From CAZFHP01 sp964519365 (GTDB lineage: Bacteria > Babelota > Babeliae > Babelales > RVW-14), in contig CAZFHP010000032.1 of assembly GCA_964519365.1 (NCBI GenBank), forward strand, positions 1-17,060: a DNA stretch of 17,060 nt, given 5' to 3'. The position numbers and the translations under genes are program-made. The stretch's first letter is position 1. Each line of letters starts with the position of its first letter. Shown piece after piece: positions 14,203 through 17,060 of the stretch. The notes below the pieces were generated by a model, which saw nothing but the letters and a program-made list of their open reading frames with translations, searched no databases and was not told the origin of the DNA.

Positions 14203-15339
14203 CTAGACCCAATATTTTTCAAGAGTTTGGGCAAACGATAAAATAGGTTTTTTGTAAAACGCTTCGTATTCTTGTATGCGCTTGTTTTGCTTTTCTGTAA
14301 GCTTTGTTGGATCAATATTATAAAGAGAACACAGTATCTTTGCTTCTTGAATAAGTGTTGTTATTTCTAATAAAAGCATGTTTAGATATGGCAGAGAGAG
14401 CTTTTTATGTATGTTATAGATAGGGTATATGCCTGTATAGCACGTCATGATTTTTTGAAGTATTTTGAGTGCTTGTTGTGTTATTTCGATATTATTTTTT
14501 TTGACCCCTTGGAGCATAAATGCTTCGGTGAAAAAAACTTCTTTAGGCACTGGTGCTGGGCAGCCGTTGTGTGAAGTCATAAAAACAAATGGTTTGAGGG
14601 GTGGGGTGTGATATTGGTCGCAAAAAGAAATCATAGAGTTTTTTAATTGAAGTGCGTTTTCGTTGTCCGTAAATACAAGCTTGTTTGCTTCGTCAAAAAA
14701 AATATTATCGCTTTTAGCTTTTAGTGCACTATCGATTAAGCCTGTTTTTGTGACGACAAATAAATATTCTTGGAACATGTTTTTTGATATCACGTTTACA
14801 TCTGTGATTGGTGTGAGGTTAATTTTTTCTGAAATAACAACATAGTTTTCAGAGGTGAGTATTTTTGGTGCAGATGGAATATGATATAAGTATGTTTTGG
14901 GGACTCGTACGTGTTGTAGATCGTGTTTTTGTATGAGCGTATCGATTTGATGTGCGATAAATGCCCGATTAATATTTCTTAAGTCTGTACACGCGTGGTT
15001 TTCTTTGCAGGTAAATACGTTGGAGCCTGATTTGAGCAAAAAGTGATCAAGAGGGAAGGGGAGTTGGGCGACGATTTTGTTGTAATCGTGCTTGATGATT
15101 TTAAAGTTTAGTGAGACGAGTTTTTGCGCAAATGTTGTATGGTCGTCGATATCTTCAGGCGTTATATGTTTGAATATGATGTCTAGGTGGTCTATAAGCG
15201 CTTGTGGCGGGGCGTATTTAGTGATTGATGTTGTTTGTGTGTGCGCGATGGTGTGTAGTGCGATAAGTGCTAAGGCGAGTGTGAATATACGTGTGTGTGC
15301 AATTAGTTTTTGCATGAGCGTATAAATCGTTTGGCTCAT
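14203..15339 (-). CDS. Exported protein with degenerate kinase-like motifs (378 aa)
   Basis: N-terminal signal peptide (hydrophobic 18-31, cleavage near AHT). Family not recognised with certainty. The motif order recalls the protein kinase/aminoglycoside phosphotransferase fold: a Lys in HFLLKSG (K103), a hinge-like YVVISEKI (166-173), then TGLID (199-203), an SDNIFFD segment (210-216) at the place of the catalytic loop Asn, and KLVFTDNE (220-227) at the place of the metal-binding DFG/DxE. No Asp is found at the usual catalytic position five residues before the Asn. If the fold is right, it would be a secreted, possibly inactive kinase relative. It is the second gene of an operon, 17 bp behind the methyltransferase gene, and converges on the outer-membrane protein gene with a 24-bp gap. 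No good ribosome binding site is seen; a second Met at residue 9 is possible. Confidence 0.65.
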   Translation of the reverse strand: MSQTIYTLMQKLIAHTRIFTLALALIALHTIAHTQTTSITKYAPPQALIDHLDIIFKHITPEDIDDHTTFAQKLVSLNFKIIKHDYNKIVAQLPFPLDHFLLKSGSNVFTCKENHACTDLRNINRAFIAHQIDTLIQKHDLQHVRVPKTYLYHIPSAPKILTSENYVVISEKINLTPITDVNVISKNMFQEYLFVVTKTGLIDSALKAKSDNIFFDEANKLVFTDNENALQLKNSMISFCDQYHTPPLKPFVFMTSHNGCPAPVPKEVFFTEAFMLQGVKKNNIEITQQALKILQKIMTCYTGIYPIYNIHKKLSLPYLNMLLLEITTLIQEAKILCSLYNIDPTKLTEKQNKRIQEYEAFYKKPILSFAQTLEKYWV

Positions 15340-15356
15340 AATACTATATTCTTATC

Positions 15357-16085
15357 TTATTTTTTTAAGCAGATAAAAAGCTGTCGGAATTTTTGACGAG
15401 GATCATCGTCTGAACTTTCACTGAGCATACGGACGGTTGCGTATTTACTTTTAAGATAGGCGACTTGTTCTTGTTGATTTCCCCCATTGCTTTCAAATAA
15501 TAGGGCATGGGAAATTGAGTGTGCAAAGTCGATAACGTTTTTCCAATTTGTTAACCAGGTGCACATTGATAAAAGAAAACAGATATCGACGGGGGTTTGG
15601 GGAAGAAGATTTGGGATAAAAGATAGTTGCTCTTTTTCTAGGTCGAACGTATAAAAATCGAGATGATGTGTTTTAAAGTGCGTGCGCAATTTATTACACG
15701 CATTAATCATACGTGTATCGTAGTCTATCCCGACGCCGTATTTTATTTTATCGACAATGGCAAACAGCATGCCACCTTGGTTGCAGCCGATATCAAGAAC
15801 GGTTTTATCTGTAAAATCATAAATACTTGGATCGATGTGTTTTAAACGAATTGATGGTTCGCGTTGGCCTTTAAAGTAAGCGCCATCGATTGTAAACGAA
15901 TGATAGCCAGATTGAAACAGGCCTCCGTTATAGTGGGAGCCACTTTTTTTCGTGTAGTTAAGGACAGATAAGATTTTGTTTTGCTTGCTTGTTAGCTTGT
16001 TCGTATGTGCATGTGTGTGCGATATAAGCGATATGAATGCTATGACGAACATAAAATATTCGAAGGACTTACTTGTGTGTGTCAT
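15357..16085 (-). CDS. SAM-dependent methyltransferase with N-terminal signal peptide (242 aa)
   Basis: A class I (Rossmann-like) methyltransferase: motif I VLDIGCNQGGM (96-106), the acidic end of strand 2 in GVGIDYD (117-123), FYTFDLE (144-150), and DICFLLSMCTWLTNW (167-181) at motif IV. The SAM-binding residues look intact. Residues 1-28 (MTHTSKSFEYFMFVIAFISLISHTHAHT) form a hydrophobic export or anchor sequence, which is unusual because SAM is cytoplasmic. AGGGGAG precedes the ATG at 16085. The substrate is unknown; the GLFQSGYHSFTIDG region upstream of motif I resembles the N-terminal parts of small-molecule or sugar methyltransferases. It is first in an operon with the kinase-like gene. 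Two TA-rich stretches (16116-16121 and 16129-16134) could be its -10 box. Confidence 0.8.
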   Translation of the reverse strand: MTHTSKSFEYFMFVIAFISLISHTHAHTNKLTSKQNKILSVLNYTKKSGSHYNGGLFQSGYHSFTIDGAYFKGQREPSIRLKHIDPSIYDFTDKTVLDIGCNQGGMLFAIVDKIKYGVGIDYDTRMINACNKLRTHFKTHHLDFYTFDLEKEQLSFIPNLLPQTPVDICFLLSMCTWLTNWKNVIDFAHSISHALLFESNGGNQQEQVAYLKSKYATVRMLSESSDDDPRQKFRQLFICLKK

Positions 16086-16162
16086 GACTATTCTCCCCTT
16101 TTTAGATTAAAAAGTAATATACACACGTATAATACTAAAAGAGTTGTGGGATAAAAGCAAAT

Positions 16163-16402
16163 TTAAGAATAGGGTAGGGGTTTTAACGCATGAAGTTTTG
16201 CATAAAACATACCTAGCGTACGGGCGTGTTTTATATCGGAAAATAAATTCAAATCAATAGATGGTGTTATGTTCGGTGCTTTGTTCGGTCTTTGTTTTAA
16301 ATATTGTTTTATTTGTCTTGCGCATAGTACACTAATTTTAGAATAGCTTGTTTGAGAAGAGCTTATAAATAGGCCGATAGGCGCGCCTTTGTCGGTGATT
16401 GC
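16163..16402 (-). pseudogene. Decayed 3' gene fragment in the divergent gap
   Basis: A minus-strand frame of 79 codons, closed upstream by TGA (16403-16405) and ending TAA at 16163, has protein-like composition (AITDKGAPIGLFISSSQ..., SDIKHARTLGMFYAKLHAL) but no usable start codon near its 5' end. Immediately upstream another minus-strand frame (16406 to about 16475) reads WSTYTVISMFVHEDVSNTLLS, which would join smoothly after one frameshift. This looks like a remnant of a gene whose 5' end was lost next to the gene starting at 16481. The family is not certain. The rest of 16086-16480 shows only possible promoter sequence. Confidence 0.4.
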
Positions 16403-16480
16403 TCAATAGTGTGTTTGATACATCTTCATGCACGAACATTGAGATGACCGTATAAGTAGACCAAACGAGAGGGGGGGACT

Positions 16481-17060
16481 ATGAACGTTTGGAATCAAGG
16501 ACGTTTTTCTCGCTTATTTTCTATGTTTTGTACTATCTCAAAAAAAACGTTCAGAAAAAAATCGTTTAAGCTTCTGTTATTTATTTTAGCGCTTGTTTTT
16601 GCGCGTTCGACACACAAGCTTTTTTCTCTAAAGCCAGTTTATACACAAGAGCTTAAAGCGCTTGCTCTTGAGCGCATACAGCCAAGAGCGCCGGTTTTTT
16701 TGTCTGTTCTTAACAAGTTTGATAAAATATCTCGGGGGAATTTTGGCCCAGCGTTTGAGTTAGAGTCAGCTGTATGGCTAGCAGAGCAGGGAGAAAAAGT
16801 TCTTGGGTTTAATCTTGACCTGACGTTTGCGAGCAATAGTGCACGAGTAATAATTGCGGGACGAGATATTATATTGCCAACAACAGAGTTTGATGTTATC
16901 ACGGATAACTTAGCAGCTGAATGTAAAAGTACTAAATCGCCAGGAAGACGATGCAAGCTTGATCAATTTATTAAAGAACGAAACATGATCGCTTGGTGTC
17001 GGGAGTTAGTCCGTGACTATGGCCAAAATAAGTTAACGTTATCGTGTAGGCGTTCTCGCC
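16481..17060 (+). CDS. Exported/membrane-anchored PD-(D/E)XK-type nuclease, 3' end outside window
   Basis: An ATG at 16481 behind a G-rich ribosome binding site (AGAGGGGGGG) opens a frame that stays open to the window edge (193 codons). Residues 29-42 (FKLLLFILALVFAR) form an export signal or single membrane anchor after a basic N-terminus. Residues 92-170 carry the signature of the restriction-endonuclease-like fold: E93/E95 in FELESAVWLAEQG, D138 in EFDVIT, and E147-x-K149 in AECKS, followed by K159, DQF and RN at the place of motif IV. This order (E-(x)n-D-(x)n-ExK) is the catalytic core of PD-(D/E)XK nucleases. The active residues look intact. An exported nuclease could act on host or competitor DNA or in nutrient scavenging; this is inference. 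Confidence 0.68.
   Translation, partial: MNVWNQGRFSRLFSMFCTISKKTFRKKSFKLLLFILALVFARSTHKLFSLKPVYTQELKALALERIQPRAPVFLSVLNKFDKISRGNFGPAFELESAVWLAEQGEKVLGFNLDLTFASNSARVIIAGRDIILPTTEFDVITDNLAAECKSTKSPGRRCKLDQFIKERNMIAWCRELVRDYGQNKLTLSCRRSR

Overview
The window looks like chromosome from a Gram-negative bacterium with a small, repeat-rich genome. Many predicted proteins begin with signal peptides. Two are outer-membrane beta-barrel candidates ending in phenylalanine, and one is a cell-wall-amidase-like protein. The mix of secreted proteins without recognisable families, decayed enzymes, toxin-antitoxin-type genes and stand-alone GIY-YIG nucleases resembles host-associated lineages such as Candidatus Dependentiae (TM6). 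That placement is a guess from gene style; no ribosomal or marker gene is present.

Layout: 1-4365 holds the 3' end of a large strand-rich (beta-helix-like) surface protein and a 638-aa outer-membrane protein, closed by a strong terminator at 4444-4496. 4500-7530 is an accessory region. It contains a GIY-YIG nuclease gene nested between two pairs of long inverted repeats, a HicB-like gene whose 3' end has been replaced by one of those repeats, a 180-bp MITE-like element, several short palindromes, a PIN-domain toxin/antitoxin operon and a DUF4160-DUF2442 operon. 7526-8281 is an amidase-like protein that lacks one metal ligand. 8501-11803 encodes a 1100-aa secreted protein of unknown function. 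11871-12719 is a second GIY-YIG gene, again nested between two pairs of long inverted repeats and flanked by direct duplications of the 5' region of the next gene. 12781-14178 is a second outer-membrane protein related to the first. 14203-16085 is a two-gene minus-strand operon: a signal-peptide-bearing methyltransferase and a secreted protein with kinase-like motifs. 16163-16402 is a decayed gene fragment. At the right edge an exported PD-(D/E)XK-type nuclease runs out of the window.

The best candidate for an undescribed system is the repeated architecture of a small GIY-YIG nuclease inside nested, perfect or near-perfect inverted repeats (4509-5204 and 11871-12719). It is accompanied by non-coding palindromic relatives in other gaps and by genes whose stop codons or C-termini lie in repeat sequence. 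This resembles the known pairing of RAYT transposases with REP palindromes, but with a GIY-YIG enzyme. That mobilisation model is inference; the repeats, their positions and the gene disruptions are visible in the sequence.
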